Of a DNA stretch of 64,000 nucleotides, positions 11,430-21,854 are shown piece after piece. Location of the stretch: positions 13,739,112 through 13,803,111 of the forward strand of contig OX463854.1 of NCBI GenBank assembly GCA_949825065.1, given 5' to 3'. The DNA is from Odontocerum albicorne. Taxonomy: Eukaryota; Arthropoda; Insecta; Trichoptera; Odontoceridae. Position numbers and translations under genes: made by a program. Position 1 is the first letter of the stretch. Every line of letters starts with the position of its first letter. The notes under the pieces were generated by a model. The model saw only the letters and a list, made by a program, of their open reading frames with translations. It did no database searches and was not told the DNA's origin.

Positions 11430-12716
11430 TTAGGTCCTTACATATGAAATTGGCGTTTTGCCGTACTGGCAACTTTGATCTCAAATATCTTCTCTTTGGT
11501 TAGGAATTTCAAATTAAAATTTATACAGCTATTTACTCAAGTATTTGTGTTTCGAAAATTATAATTCATTTGTTTTTTCCTCAATTGTTTTTTTTCTTTG
11601 CGTCACTCAGTTTACAAAATGGAAAACTTGAAATATCGCGTTATTTACGAGTACGAGTTCCACCGTGGCACCAGTGCTGCAGAAACGGCTCGAAGGATTA
11701 ATGATGTGTATGGCGACGGTGCCGCAAAAGAAAACACAGTGCGGTTTTGGTTCCAACGTTTTCGTTCTGGAAATTTCGACCTGCAGAATAAGCTCCGTGG
11801 ACGGCCGGAGACCAAAGTTGATAATGAAGAATTGAAGGCTATTGTGGAAGCGGATCCATCGCAAACCACGTCCGAGTTAGCTGCAGGCTGCGGTGTTAGT
11901 GATAAAACTGTTTTAATCCACTTGAAGCAAATTGGGAAGGTGAAAAAGCTTGAAAGGTGGGTACCTCATGAATTGAGTGAAGCAAATCAACAAACGCGCG
12001 TTGACTGCTGCGTTGCATTACTCAACCGGCACAATAATGAATGGATTTTGAATCGAATCATTACCTGTGATGAAAAGTGGATCCTGTATGATAATCGGAA
12101 GCGCTCATCGCAATGGCTGAACCCTGCCGAATCAGCCAAACCATGCCCCAAGCGAAAATTGACTCCGAAAAAGTCACTTGTGAGCGTTTGGTGGACTAGT
12201 GTTGGTGTCGTTCACTACAGCTTTCTTAAATCTGGCCAGACGATTACGGCAGATGTCTATTGTCAGCAACTGCAAACCATGATGGAAAAGCTAGCTGCTA
12301 AACAACCGAGGCTGGTTAATCGCTCTAGACCACTGCTGCTTCATGATAACGCTAGACCACACACTGCACAACAGACGGCTACCAAATTAGAAGAGCTTCA
12401 ATTGGAATGTCTAAGACATCCACCGTACTCTCCGGACCTTGCCCCAACAGATTACTATTTTTTTCGAAATTTGGATAACTTCTTGCAAGGGAAAAAATTC
12501 AACTCCGATGGGGCAGTCCAAACCGACTTCAAAGATTTTATTGATTCCCGTCCGAATGTTTTTTTTAGTAAAGGGATCGATGAACTACCTATGAGATGGC
12601 AAAATTGCATAGATAGCAATGGTACATACTTTGATTAAATAAATATATTATATTAAAAAAAAATCAACTTTATGTTCCTCCCAAACAAAACGCCAATTTC
12701 ATATGTAAAGACCTAA
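11430..12716 (+). mobile_element. Full-length mariner transposon
   Basis: A 1287 bp element with 31 bp terminal inverted repeats (11430-11460 and 12686-12716) differing at one base. The outer end begins TTAGGTCCTTACATATGAAA. TA dinucleotides flank both sides (11428-11429 and 12717-12718), as expected for mariner target duplication. It holds one uninterrupted transposase gene. Length, TIR size and layout match autonomous mariners. It moves by cut-and-paste DNA transposition. Confidence 0.95.
11619..12638 (+). CDS. Mariner transposase, intact, 339 aa
   Basis: Transposase that would bind the element's TIRs in the nucleus, cut both DNA strands and insert the element at TA sites. I start at the ATG at 11619 (MENLKYRVIY); an earlier in-frame TTG at 11598 is not a likely eukaryotic start. 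The N-terminal 110 residues fit the paired helix-turn-helix DNA-binding region, including FWFQRFRSG at 43-51 and the GRP linker at 61-63. WVPHEL lies at 114-119. The catalytic triad is complete: D151 in TCDEKW, D243 in LLHDNARPH and D278 in LAPTDYYFF, with 34 residues between the last two (DD34D). The protein ends GTYFD. Length is normal for the family (about 340-350). Sequence style is closest to the group containing human Hsmar1/SETMAR (cecropia-type), judged from memory. AATAAA overlaps the stop region. No frameshift or stop is seen, so activity is possible but untested. Confidence 0.95.
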   Translation: MENLKYRVIYEYEFHRGTSAAETARRINDVYGDGAAKENTVRFWFQRFRSGNFDLQNKLRGRPETKVDNEELKAIVEADPSQTTSELAAGCGVSDKTVLIHLKQIGKVKKLERWVPHELSEANQQTRVDCCVALLNRHNNEWILNRIITCDEKWILYDNRKRSSQWLNPAESAKPCPKRKLTPKKSLVSVWWTSVGVVHYSFLKSGQTITADVYCQQLQTMMEKLAAKQPRLVNRSRPLLLHDNARPHTAQQTATKLEELQLECLRHPPYSPDLAPTDYYFFRNLDNFLQGKKFNSDGAVQTDFKDFIDSRPNVFFSKGIDELPMRWQNCIDSNGTYFD

Positions 12717-12829
12717 TATTACGGAGGAATACCTAAAATCTGAACCCAGTATTTATTATATTTATAGAGATATTAAAGTTTTTAGAAGCAATGTGTACTA
12801 GTTACACATCACAGGGGAGGAAGGGTTAA

Positions 12830-14165
12830 CAAGTGCCATGTTTATACATGCCAAAGAGTGAATGATCCTTTAAAAAATAAAAGTATTTCTTATTTATATA
12901 CACATTTATATTATATTGTTATTTATGATAGGATTTTTTATACTTATGATTTCTGACTTTTTATACTTATTTTTAATACTACTTCATTTTTATACTTGAC
13001 ACGTTTCTTAATTAAAAAAAATTGTTTTGTTATTTGTTTTATGTAAAGTCTACTTTTAGACGCGCATACGTTTAGTTAAAGAGTCTAGTGGATTCAGAGC
13101 CAGAACTTACGGTGGATAAGATTGCAGAAGGGCTTAATTCATCACAAATGTTGCGTACTCGTATGTCGTTGCAGTATGAAGCATAAATTAGGCTAGTATT
13201 TTCGCCCAATATAAACGCCAAACTGTATTCAAATCTGAACTTGTCAGACTAGCGTAGGTTATACTAACGTAGAGTATGCAAGCGTAAACACGTGCTTGAG
13301 GTGATACAATTTCAAAATGTTTGCGCAATGGAATTTAAACTGATAGTCTTGCGCAACCACAACGTATTTCCACGTAAATTCAATGAAGGCTCGTAATTCC
13401 TGAATGTTATTTACGCTATTCAAAGCCTAGCCTAAGCATTGACATATTAATAACCCCTGACAAAGTGCAAATGTTATTGGGACCTCGATGTATAAAGGAT
13501 CCCGGGCTTTATCGCCCTCCCCGACAACGTGGCGGGCACGTTCGGCCAAAACATGAAACACCCACCCTAATGTCAAGCTGTAAAATTCTATGACTCCTAT
13601 TGTAAATTTTCGTGGCTCCAAATGTAAATTGTTGTTGGCAACAAAATGCTTACAGTATTACAACATTGCTACTTAAAATTTATGCCGCTCTAACTGTTAC
13701 GCCGAAAGGGCAGTCGCCACGATTCCCATAGCGAGAATGTCGCTTGGAATCAAAACAAAAATCGTAAGTTTGAATTAAGTTGCAAAATTTAATTGAATGA
13801 CTCAAAAGCAGTACAAATACGTTTTAATATTAACTTGTGTAACTTTACCTTAAAAAATATTGCAATATTAAATTTTGGTTTTGGAAAAGGCTGAGTAGTT
13901 AGGTTTCATAGAATAAAACATCTAGTTGTTATAAATTGTACCTACATAATATACAATTATTTAATCAGAGCCTTCGTTTATAATTTAAAACAGCTCCATA
14001 TTCCAGAGTATTATAAAAATAATAGCCCAGATTTATCCGCAACGCTCTGAAGTTCGTTGTTGTTAAACATAATTAAGATAGTTTTATGATTTGTAGTAAC
14101 GTATGTTGGCTTTATATTTTTTTCACTTTTTGAAATAAAATGAGGTTCACGCTGTAATTATTATA
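12830..14165. other. Noncoding DNA with one GC-richer patch
   Basis: The segment at about 13440-13630 is richer in G/C (GGATCCCGGG, CCCTCCCCGAC) and loosely resembles words near 6590, so may be an unnamed repeat. Nothing else is recognised. Confidence 0.4.
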
Positions 14166-14491
14166 TTGGGTGTTAACATAAGTCGTGACCGTTTTTTTTT
14201 CCAAATGAAGAGAACAAGAGAACACAACAAAATAATTGCAACAAATTAGTCAATAATGTATTCTCTTTCATTATTTACAACTTCTTGCCAGCGTTCTACA
14301 AGTTTTTCAATGCCTGTGCGATAAAAACCATCCGTTCTTGACTCAAAGAATTTGTCCAACCATGTCCGCAATTTGACGTCATTATTCAAGAACACGCCGC
14401 GCAAATTATTCGAAAGTGATCGGAAAAGATAGAAATCCGACAGCGCGAGGTCTGGAAAATATGGAGGGTGCGGCAGGACTTTGGCATTGCT
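14166..14491 (-). pseudogene. Truncated mariner-type transposase C-terminus
   Basis: Minus-strand translation gives HPPYFPDLALSDFYLFRSL, then GVFLNNDVKLRTWLDKFFES and GIEKLVERWQEVV, ending EREYIID and a stop. This is the last part of a Tc1/mariner superfamily transposase including the third catalytic Asp (SDFYLF). The terminal end near 14166 (TTGGGTGTTAACATAAGTCG) looks like the element's TIR next to a TA. The rest of the element is missing left of GGCATTGC at 14491, so it is a fragment. Confidence 0.8.
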
Positions 14492-14529
14492 ATGTTAATA
14501 TATGTCTTTTAAAACAACTCATACCTTCT

Positions 14530-14670
14530 ATAATATTTATATAGATTAGTTTTGAAAAAATCTTTCATCATTCATAGTTTACCAAACCATCTCTATAATT
14601 TTTTCTTCACCTTAAAAAATCCTCTTCTTCCAATCCGCATTCTTGTCTTTTACCCTCTCTACTTATATTG
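14530..14670 (-). mobile_element. Degenerate LINE 3' tail (antisense)
   Basis: The reverse complement contains the words AGAGATGGTTTGG and GAATGATGAAAGA, the start of the WFGHV..MNDERL pattern of the LINE tail family. Decayed, no open frame. Confidence 0.45.
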
Positions 14671-14879
14671 CTTTACATAATGTTTCTACGCATTATTTGA
14701 TTTGCTCTCATTTCTACCTCATTTAATAAAGTAAAACTTTAACTCGGTAGAAGAAAAATATAATTAAGATTAATACAGTAGAGATGCATGCAATAAGAAA
14801 AAGTGTGGAATTTAAAAAAGAAAGCGCAATGAAGACATTAGAAATGAATGCTTGGATAAAATGGATGTTTTATGTAAAA

Positions 14880-15165
14880 TGAAGAAATAAGTTTTAAGAT
14901 AGTTTGGATGTGTAAAGAGATGGATTCCGAAGGAATAACAAAGCGAGTATTTAAGTCGAAAGTGCAAGGTGTGTGTGGAATATTTAAACCGAGAGACACG
15001 TGACTGCATCAACTGAATAATAGATGTCGGAAGAAGGTGAAGTGAGAAGACAGAAAAATAGAAAACTAGAGCCTGCCAAGTTGCGTAAAAAATTTGGTCC
15101 TCTGTTCTTTCTCCTACCCCACAAGAGACATGTCGTGATAATTAGCATGTATGTATTAATATACA
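14880..15165 (+). mobile_element. Degenerate LINE 3' tail
   Basis: Words TAGTTTGGATGTGTAAAGAG (WFGCVKR-like), a decayed middle, then CTCTGTTC...CCTACCCCACAAGAGA and ATGTATGTATTAA. The order matches the LINE tail family. Frames are broken throughout. Confidence 0.55.
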
Positions 15166-15569
15166 AAGTGAGTGACTTCTATCAAAACACGCGTCCCCGA
15201 TGAAAAACCTAACTTTTTAGTTTACCATAGATGTCAAATAATTTATGTGTAAACATCCAAAAATGATTAAAAATGAGTATTTCAAAGAAAAATTGAGGAG
15301 GTTACTAAGGAGGTTTTTTAGTCGTAGCATTTATTTACGTTGTCTACAAACCTTCCGTCCTTCCGTGGTTGCAGTCCTAAGACTGGTTTGCAGCAATTTG
15401 AACTCTTCTCTTATTAATATCCTCTACAAACCATTGAAAGTATAAAAAAAAACGACAAATGTTTTTTTAAAGTTACAATACTCGAGTTAAGTAACAATAT
15501 TGATGAACTTATGTGCCTACTACAAAGTTTCAAAACCCAAAGTTTGACGACCTTTGTGGCCTCGATAAT
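15166..15569. other. Noncoding DNA, nothing recognised
   Basis: Only short unrecognised frames. Confidence 0.4.
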
Positions 15570-15820
15570 TAGATGATTTACTTCCACTCGTGGTTTTCGA
15601 GTTTGATTCCCAATGGTGCCTAGAAAATCAAAAATGGTCTCACTTAATTGAAATAGTTCGTCTGGTGACAATACTGGGATGCGTTAGACGTGAGCTTGTG
15701 TTGTTATCTCTCACATATACATAAATGTCTTCAGCACGTACATAATATTAACACGTGCAGCGATGATATGTATATAACTCAGCGGCTTTAATGTCAAAGG
15801 CTCGATGAATGGAACCGAAG
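15570..15820 (+). mobile_element. tRNA-derived SINE, main family
   Basis: B-box-like GAGTTTGATTCCCAATGGTG is followed by an AAAATCAAAAATGGTCTCAC body, a TGTTGTTATCTCTCAC word and, further on, GGCTCGATGAATGG. The same words in the same order are found at 61105-61350, and the first part at 30826-30925 and 47190-47275. The A-box part at the left is poorly preserved. Confidence 0.65.
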
Positions 15821-16017
15821 ACTGCCAGCTCTATTAATCGAGACTTCTCCAGGGTAGCTCCCGGTCACGGCCTTTAATTCGTTTGAATAACCGATTACGA
15901 CATGTTAAAGTATATTATATAAATGATTAGATTACAGTTTAGAGAATATGGGTATGTATGAATATCTTAATACAATTCATTTTTCAATACTTAAATACAA
16001 TCATTTGAACTAAAACG

Positions 16018-16235
16018 AGTAAAATGGCAAAGACATAGCCATATTGCAAGGATGAGGGGATGAACGGTGAACTGTCATACAATGGTATTGGAGCGACAGA
16101 AGAGTCCCAATAACCCACTGGGTCGACAAAGACGCATGCTGGCAGACTACGGCGAGAAATAAAAGGTAATGGAAATGTCCCAAAAAAGTCTTGATCCTGA
16201 GTTGGGTAGACGAGGGTTGAATATAAAGGTGATCT
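16018..16235 (+). pseudogene. LINE ORF2 C-terminal fragment
   Basis: The frame reads KWQRHSHIARM, then an in-frame stop, then GRQRRMLADY. This matches the common LINE end pattern KWRWAGHVARM...RW...GRP..RW.DD, a zinc-knuckle-like tail region. Isolated and broken. It is a different LINE family from the WFGHV tails. Confidence 0.6.
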
Positions 16236-16574
16236 TTATGGAATATATTATGTACATTGGCTGTTCTGTGTAATTTAGACCATTTCCTCTCTCGATCACA
16301 AAAAATTCATAACTACATCAAATCAAGTGACAATTAGTAATTGTCAATAATTCTAATATGATATCTTGTAATCAAGCTATATCATTTGAAGGAAAACTAA
16401 CAATATACAATAACATATATGAGTATTAGTTTGTTGATTCCCACATTGACGAATATTATGAAAGGGAAACTTTTAAAGCGTTTTTGGAGGTAATCTTAAT
16501 GGTTTGGAAGCGGCGTTACATCATATTATCGTTCATAAAAAAAACTTCTCAGAAAATATAAATGCTGTGGAAAT
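16236..16574. other. Noncoding DNA, nothing recognised
   Basis: AT-rich, no motif found. Confidence 0.4.
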
Positions 16575-16618
16575 ATACGGTGAAAAACTCTAAATAACTA
16601 TAGAGTTTTTCACCGTAT
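16575..16618. repeat. 18 bp perfect hairpin
   Basis: Arms 16575-16592 and 16601-16618 (ATACGGTGAAAAACTCTA and its reverse complement) flank an 8-base loop. No element termini are apparent. Confidence 0.8.
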
Positions 16619-17085
16619 TTTATTATACTTACAAGTATGTTACATAAAGTACAATATAGAAAGCTTATTGCCATATGGAAATCTCTTCCAACTAATCTGA
16701 AATATGTAAATTAACCCTTGAGTAACAAACAATCTGAATCGTTTCTTCAAAAAAAAAACTTGGTTTAATGGGTTTGCTCCCCCATAATGAAAAACACGTA
16801 TCCATTTTATAAAAGTATATTTAAATCACGGTTTATTTATGCAAAGCTTAACAATGAACAATATTGTATTGGTGCCTACGTTAGCGTTTTGTAATTAAAT
16901 TTGGCAGAAGATTAATATATCAAAGATCCTTACATTAAGATAAAAGTTTATGTGTCAATGTATCAATAAGTGAGACATTTAGATATCAGAAATCAGTTTA
17001 GCTAGAGTGATTGTTTTTTATTAGATTAAAAAAACCACATAACAACTAAAATATGATACAAGAAAGGACTATTAAGGGGGTCTGG
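16619..17085. other. Noncoding DNA with a possible LINE scrap
   Basis: At about 16673-16710 the frame IWKSLPTNLKY resembles the (R)LWN.LP..L end motif of LINEs. Too short to name further. Confidence 0.35.
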
Positions 17086-17315
17086 ATGTGTTGAGAGAAT
17101 ATATGAGAGATGGACCAATAAGAATGAGATTTAGTGAAGCAGGTTTGAAAAAAAGATATTTGAGAATCACGAATAATGAAGATCGTCGGGAAGAAATACA
17201 CAAATGTTAAAAAAGCAAAAACCGTGTATCTGGAAAGAAACATATGGAGATTTATTATTTCGATTTCTTCCGAAAGGAACATGTCGTAATGATATGTGTG
17301 CGTCAGAATATTGAT
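17086..17315 (+). mobile_element. Degenerate LINE 3' tail
   Basis: GGAGATTTATTATTTCGATT followed by CCGAAAGGAACATGTCGTAA and TGATATGTGTGCG matches the terminal box of the LINE tail family (WRSV.SAYP.., stop, then TGATATGTATG). Upstream part strongly decayed. Confidence 0.45.
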
Positions 17316-17957
17316 TGTTTTACCATATACGCATAATGCCATTCAAAACGTCCGAAATGGTAATATTGATGTGATATTTTAATCGGTCCCATATATCAAA
17401 CATTCGGCCTATGAGCCACTAGAATAGGCAAATGAAGTGCAGTTTGTCATTGTACGTATTGACAATAACAATCGAGCTGATACTCGCATTGATACCAGGT
17501 GAACTCGTTAACGAGACTGGGCTCCTTTTTTCATTATTTAAATACCATCGGGAATCAAATCCAGAATCCTTTGGTTGGAAGAAATACTTTTTATTAATTA
17601 GGTCACGAAGGACAATGTTCTTCTTGTTCTATTGACATTTGGGCAAAGGTCTCATTGTCTTACGATTTAGAACAGCTATTGAACTTATTACCTTCTGGCC
17701 CACTCTCGAATGTTACAGAGCCACTACATACTCGTATGCCTTCTTCCAGCACGGCGCTTATCCTCATTTTTTTTAGAATGAGCCGCAAAACTTTTAGTAA
17801 GGTATTTATATTGGAACAAGTCCGAAGTATGATTCTTCCAAAATTTTGACGTTGTTCAGCATATTCTTTTTTGTATTGCTGGTCTTGCAAAAACAATCGT
17901 TTTGCTGACCATATACTACGTCTAAGGATGTTTATCTTGAAGGCCCATTTCTCCATT
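17316..17957. other. Unassigned DNA before the RTE insertion
   Basis: Overlapping short frames on both strands (17432-17956) have no recognisable domain. The last 13 bases (17945-17957) are the left target-site duplication of the RTE copy. Confidence 0.4.
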
Positions 17958-18834
17958 TTATATATACATGGACTGGGTACATCAAGGATTGGTACTCAGT
18001 CCGCTACTGTTCATCTTAGTCATGGACTATTTACAGGAAATGAACAGTCTCCTAAAGATCCTACTATTTACAGACGATATTGTATTAATAAGTGAAAAAC
18101 ACGAAGACCTGCAAAATAGTCTGGAAATGTGGAGAGGAATCTTAGAGGAGAATGGATTGAGACTGAGCAGAAAGAAAACAGAGTATCTGTACCTACCATT
18201 TGAGAACACAAATGCTGTCACTCCCGTAATGCAAATGGATGGAGAAACATTACCAAATTGTGACTCCTTTAAGTATATTGGATCACTCATCCATAGCGAT
18301 AGAGGATGTGCAGCAGATGTAACAGATAGAATTAGTGTGGGGTGGATGAAGTTTAGATCAATGACGGGAGTTATATGTGATCCGAAAACGCCAGTAAAGT
18401 TAAAAGGAAAAGTATACCAAACGATTGTCAGACCCGCTCTCCTCTTTGGCTCCGAATGCTGGACGATGTATAACTCTTACTCCAGGCAACTAGAAACTGC
18501 TGAAGTGCGCATGCTAAGATGGTCAGCTGGTGTGTCCCTAAGAGACAAAATGAAAAGTTCACGCATTCGTGGAAGCCTAGGTGTTACGGGCATCAACAGT
18601 AAGATGGAGGAGAGGCGATTGAGATGGTGTGGGCACGTTGGACGCAGAGCATCCTTTCTCATTGTGAATCAGGCAATCTCCATGGATCTTACTCGAATAA
18701 CAACCAGAGGAAGACAAAAGGGCCTGGGGGTCGTAGTCTGAGACAGAAGAGCATACAACCTGAGGAGGAGGAGAGCTGACTACAACAGTCTTCGCAGACA
18801 GAGAGTTGGGATGGAGCCAGGGAGAAGAAGAAGT
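17958..18834 (+). mobile_element. 5'-truncated RTE-type LINE with target-site duplication
   Basis: The insert begins in the middle of the RT domain and ends in an AGAAGAAGAAG tail at 18834. It is flanked by CCATTTCTCCATT (17945-17957) and CCATGTCTCCATT (18835-18847), a 13 bp duplication with one mismatch. Truncation at the 5' end with a short tandem tail is typical of RTE-type LINE insertion by target-primed reverse transcription. The last part of the same family is inserted antisense at 34400-34512. Confidence 0.8.
17968..18741 (+). pseudogene. RTE-type reverse transcriptase, C-terminal half
   Basis: 257 open codons covering the second half of the RT. VHQGLVLSPLLF (residues 4-15) is the GV(R/H)QG box. 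FTDDIVLI (34-41) is the catalytic FADD box with Ala to Thr. Then come NGLRLSRKKTEYL, FKYIGSLI, RPALLFGSECWTM, RMLRWSAGV and RLRWCGHVGRR in normal order. An in-frame TGA at 18739-18741 ends the frame inside VV(R)DRRAYNLR; the copy at 34400-34512 has CGG there, so the stop is a mutation. The frame then continues to about 18852. The 5' half and the endonuclease are missing, so this is not functional. Confidence 0.9.
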
Positions 18835-18847
18835 CCATGTCTCCATT

Positions 18848-19319
18848 ATTAATAACAGTACGAACCATTTTGATCACTTGATCGTTATTTGTCAAACTTA
18901 TAAATATTATTATTGAAAAAAAATGTTCTCATTTTAAGAAATACTGCCAGCGCTTTTGAAATTCTGAATTCAACTTTATTGTCAGGATCAAGAGTCTCAA
19001 ATATTATACTATCGAGATATTGAAATTGATGACACAGAAATCATCCTACAAGACTCGTCGAAATCTTATCTCACACTATCCAAAAAACAAACCAGAAAAA
19101 ATGTAGTGGGTACAGCCTTTTTAGTCTCTTGAGTAATGTATTCAAATATTTCTCAAGATAATGTATATAGGTACACTCAAAATATGAACAGGATCTAAAT
19201 GAGATCTTATATGATCTTAAAAACGCCAACAGTAAACGTGATCATTATTAAAAGTTAATATTTTATTGCAAAAATGTTACGACCAACGTTGTCACGTTTT
19301 TTCCTGATTTTTCCGATTA
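18848..19319. other. Noncoding DNA, nothing recognised
   Basis: AT-rich, no motif found. Confidence 0.4.
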
Positions 19320-19556
19320 CGTGAAGGCGTTTGACAGGATATACAAAGTGACCTAATAAATTTGCTTCGATATATGAACATTGACAGTAAAGATGTCAAC
19401 ATAATTACAGACTTATATTGGCATCAGAAAGACGTGATCAGACTAGAAAATAACACCATGAATATTGATATCCAATGCGGAGTTCGCCAAGGCTGCATAT
19501 TATTATCATTGCTATTCAACCTTTACTACTATACCTGTTTAAGAAGCATTTTCTAG
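19320..19556 (+). pseudogene. LINE RT fragment, left part of an interrupted copy
   Basis: YVKAFDRI (RT domain catalytic-D region) is followed after two stops by LLRYMNIDSKDVNIITDLYW, then GVRQGCILLSLLFNLY, the GVRQG box. The matching downstream piece lies at 20030-20145. Frame broken by stops near 19353. Confidence 0.75.
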
Positions 19557-20029
19557 TTTACATGGGAGTGATGGTAAATCGATCGTTGCTGGACTTCGTA
19601 GTCAAGGGTCCCCTCGTCATTCCAACGTCAATATAATTGGAAAGTGTTTAATACATTAATTTCTGTGCCCCTTTTACTTTGTTTCCTAAGCATCTAATTT
19701 TCCTTATATAATAACATATGTATGATATAAATATTCTGTGATGACCTTCGCAATCTAAATCGTATGATACTATACCTATACTTCAAAACAGAGGCTGCAA
19801 AATTTCCGATTTTTTAAAAAGAGTTGCAGCCCACTTTTCACTTAAGATCTCTTAAGCATTTTTCTCGTTGGTCGGAAGAAATATCCACGTATTTGTTAAC
19901 CCACCAGGTTGTATTGTAAACAAGGAAATTGTAATAAAATGTAGAAATGCCAGCCTTGAGTAATGTGTGTTTTTTTCTTTGTTTTTTATTACTTTTATAT
20001 ATTGTTTAGGTATTCATATTTTAAAAACG
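19557..20029. repeat. DNA separating two LINE RT pieces; shared repeat inside
   Basis: Bases 19581-19645 share CGTTGCTGG, TCGTAGTC and TCCAACGTCAAT words with 46136-46195 on the same strand. Near 19896 CACCAGGTTGTA and AAGGAAATTGTAATAAAATG resemble a LINE 3' end also glimpsed near 48353 and 33530. This stretch probably holds one or more later insertions. Confidence 0.45.
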
Positions 20030-20145
20030 AATGCTTACAACTTAATCAATATGACGGAACATTACTTGTTATCAATGGAAATAATATAAAAAGAGTTAAT
20101 CAATTCCAATATCCCGGCAGGATAATATCGGGCACGTGCTTCATC
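20030..20145 (+). pseudogene. LINE RT fragment, right part of an interrupted copy
   Basis: The frame LLVINGNNIKRVNQFQYPGR fits the (V)NG..I..V..F.YLG motif found after the YADD box. It likely continues the fragment at 19320-19556. Confidence 0.55.
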
Positions 20146-21050
20146 CATTGAACCAAAATATTCATAATGTAAGTTAATCATTCTATAATCTGATTTATAT
20201 ATTGTATTATATTATCTTAGAGTTCACTTGAACAGCCATTCATTAAAGATAAATTCCTGTATAAAAACGAATTATTTATTTTGACTAAAGGAACCATATC
20301 TTTGGAATGATTCCCAAATTAAATAACTCAAGTCCCTTGGAAGGGGGACTTCATAATATTTAAATAGAATGGCAAAAATTCCCTCTTTTATTTGCAAACT
20401 CATCCAAAGTTGATTGAAATTAACCTTCTCGTCGGGATGTATTAAAGTTTTAATTAAATTAATTAAACAGAGCTATTGACATAGCTTCGAGGAAAATTTT
20501 CTCTCATCGTTTTAACTCTGTACAATTTTCGACAGATATGAGTTTAGCGTAACTTTTGAACTTGCAAAAGCCATATTAAAAAAAATGTAACCCTAAAAAT
20601 GTAAACCATAAATTTATCTTAATAAAAACAATAAAATATAGATTATTGCTCAATAAGGGCCATTTAAGACGTTCACTTTTAAAAAAACATGGTCAATTTT
20701 ACCGTGACAAAACAACTGCCTACTTTATCGGAGCAAAGACTTGTTTAGTATTGTAACTTTTTTTTGCTTTATTATCATATGTTTTAAACTAGTTTTAAAA
20801 CCAATAATTTGTTAAAATTCCTCACAGTTTTTTTTGGAATTTGCAACTTCAAAGAAAATATAATAATTTTTATTTAAAAATTAAACACTAACTAATAAAA
20901 AATTAACAAAATTCAAATAGAAAATTTAATTAAATTACATGCTATGTCTAAAATGTACAATATACTCGTAATTAAAAATCTCTGTAATTTCATAATCATA
21001 CTGAGTCGAATAGATAGTTCTTTTTTTTTTTATAATAATAATAATAACAA
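20146..21050. other. AT-rich noncoding DNA
   Basis: Near 20297-20340 the frame PYLWNDSQIK faintly resembles the LWN.LP end of LINEs. Otherwise nothing is recognised. Confidence 0.35.
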
Positions 21051-21125
21051 AAGAACGATTTATTTAGCGCCGTTTATATTAGTAGACTCCTCAAAGGCAC
21101 CGTTACTCGGGGTTCGAACCCACTA
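21051..21125 (-). mobile_element. tRNA-related SINE, second family (copy 2)
   Basis: On the minus strand B box GGGTTCGAACCCC is followed by GAGTAACGGTGCC, TTTGAGGAG, AAACGGCG and ATAAATCGTTC, then a TTA/poly(A) tail at 21021-21050. The body matches 7755-7845. The A-box side is missing, so the copy is 5' truncated. Confidence 0.7.
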
Positions 21126-21854
21126 ATATTGACCGATTAAAATATTACAAAAAAATTAAAAATAAGTGGAGTGTAAGGATAGGAAGGTGATGATTGCAGT
21201 CATTGGGTTGGAAACTTCTCCGCATATGCATAACTTAGTATCAAGATGAACATTATTTGATTTTCGACAAAGTATGACTTTGGACTGGTGTTTCTTTCAG
21301 GTATTTCTTCACCTAAACTAACTGTTGTGGTGCCGTTTCGTCCCTTACTGAAAATCCTAAGAGATTTTAAGGTGACTTCTGCATGAAATGAATATTTATT
21401 GTTATTCTCTTTAGATAAAATAAAATGCATCAAATAAAATATTTAAATAGAAGCATTTCTTAAAATATTTTACACAAAAATGATAAAAGGAATTTTTTTA
21501 ACACTCCACTTTAACGTTTGTTTTAACTGTTAGTAGAGTTCAAAGGTTCTATTTCCAATCTCAAGCTTTTTGTCGGATTAATAAAATCCTCTATTTAAGA
21601 ACTGTTTATTTTAAACCGCAAAGGGTCGTGTAATGATTGCATGTCATGCGCGTATCTCTATCAAAAGATTTTAAAGAAGAACCGTTGTTGTCTTTCAAGA
21701 AGAATTGTTAATGATATATAGAGTCCGAAGATGATCTACAAAAATGCTGCAAATCTGTAGAAAAAAACTAAATAACATATTTTAACATTTTCAAAACATC
21801 CAGTTTGATACAAGCTCATGATTTGCAAACTGAATGTGATGGAATTCGAATTTC
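21126..21854. other. Noncoding DNA, nothing recognised
   Basis: A minus-strand frame at 21200-21433 has no identifiable domain. Confidence 0.4.

Larger units (their letters stand above)
10918..12829. mobile_element. Candidate piggyBac-like MITE interrupted by mariner
   Basis: The left edge is TTAACCTTTCCCTTACTGTG (from 10918) and the right edge, read inward on the minus strand, is TTAACCCTTCCTCCCCTGTG (ending 12829). TTAA target duplications with matching inverted ends are the piggyBac pattern. Sixteen of the first 22 bases agree. Removing the mariner at 11430-12716 leaves a roughly 0.6 kb non-coding element. The boundaries are an inference from short termini. Confidence 0.4.

Noticed and set aside
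11607..11869. Two minus-strand frames inside the mariner
   Set aside because: Antisense shadows of the transposase N-terminus.
16601..16618. Bacterial-type transcription terminator
   Set aside because: A hairpin followed by T-rich DNA, but there is no gene and the sequence is from an animal nuclear genome.
17660..17956. 98-codon minus-strand frame next to the RTE copy
   Set aside because: No domain and overlapped by equally open plus-strand frames.
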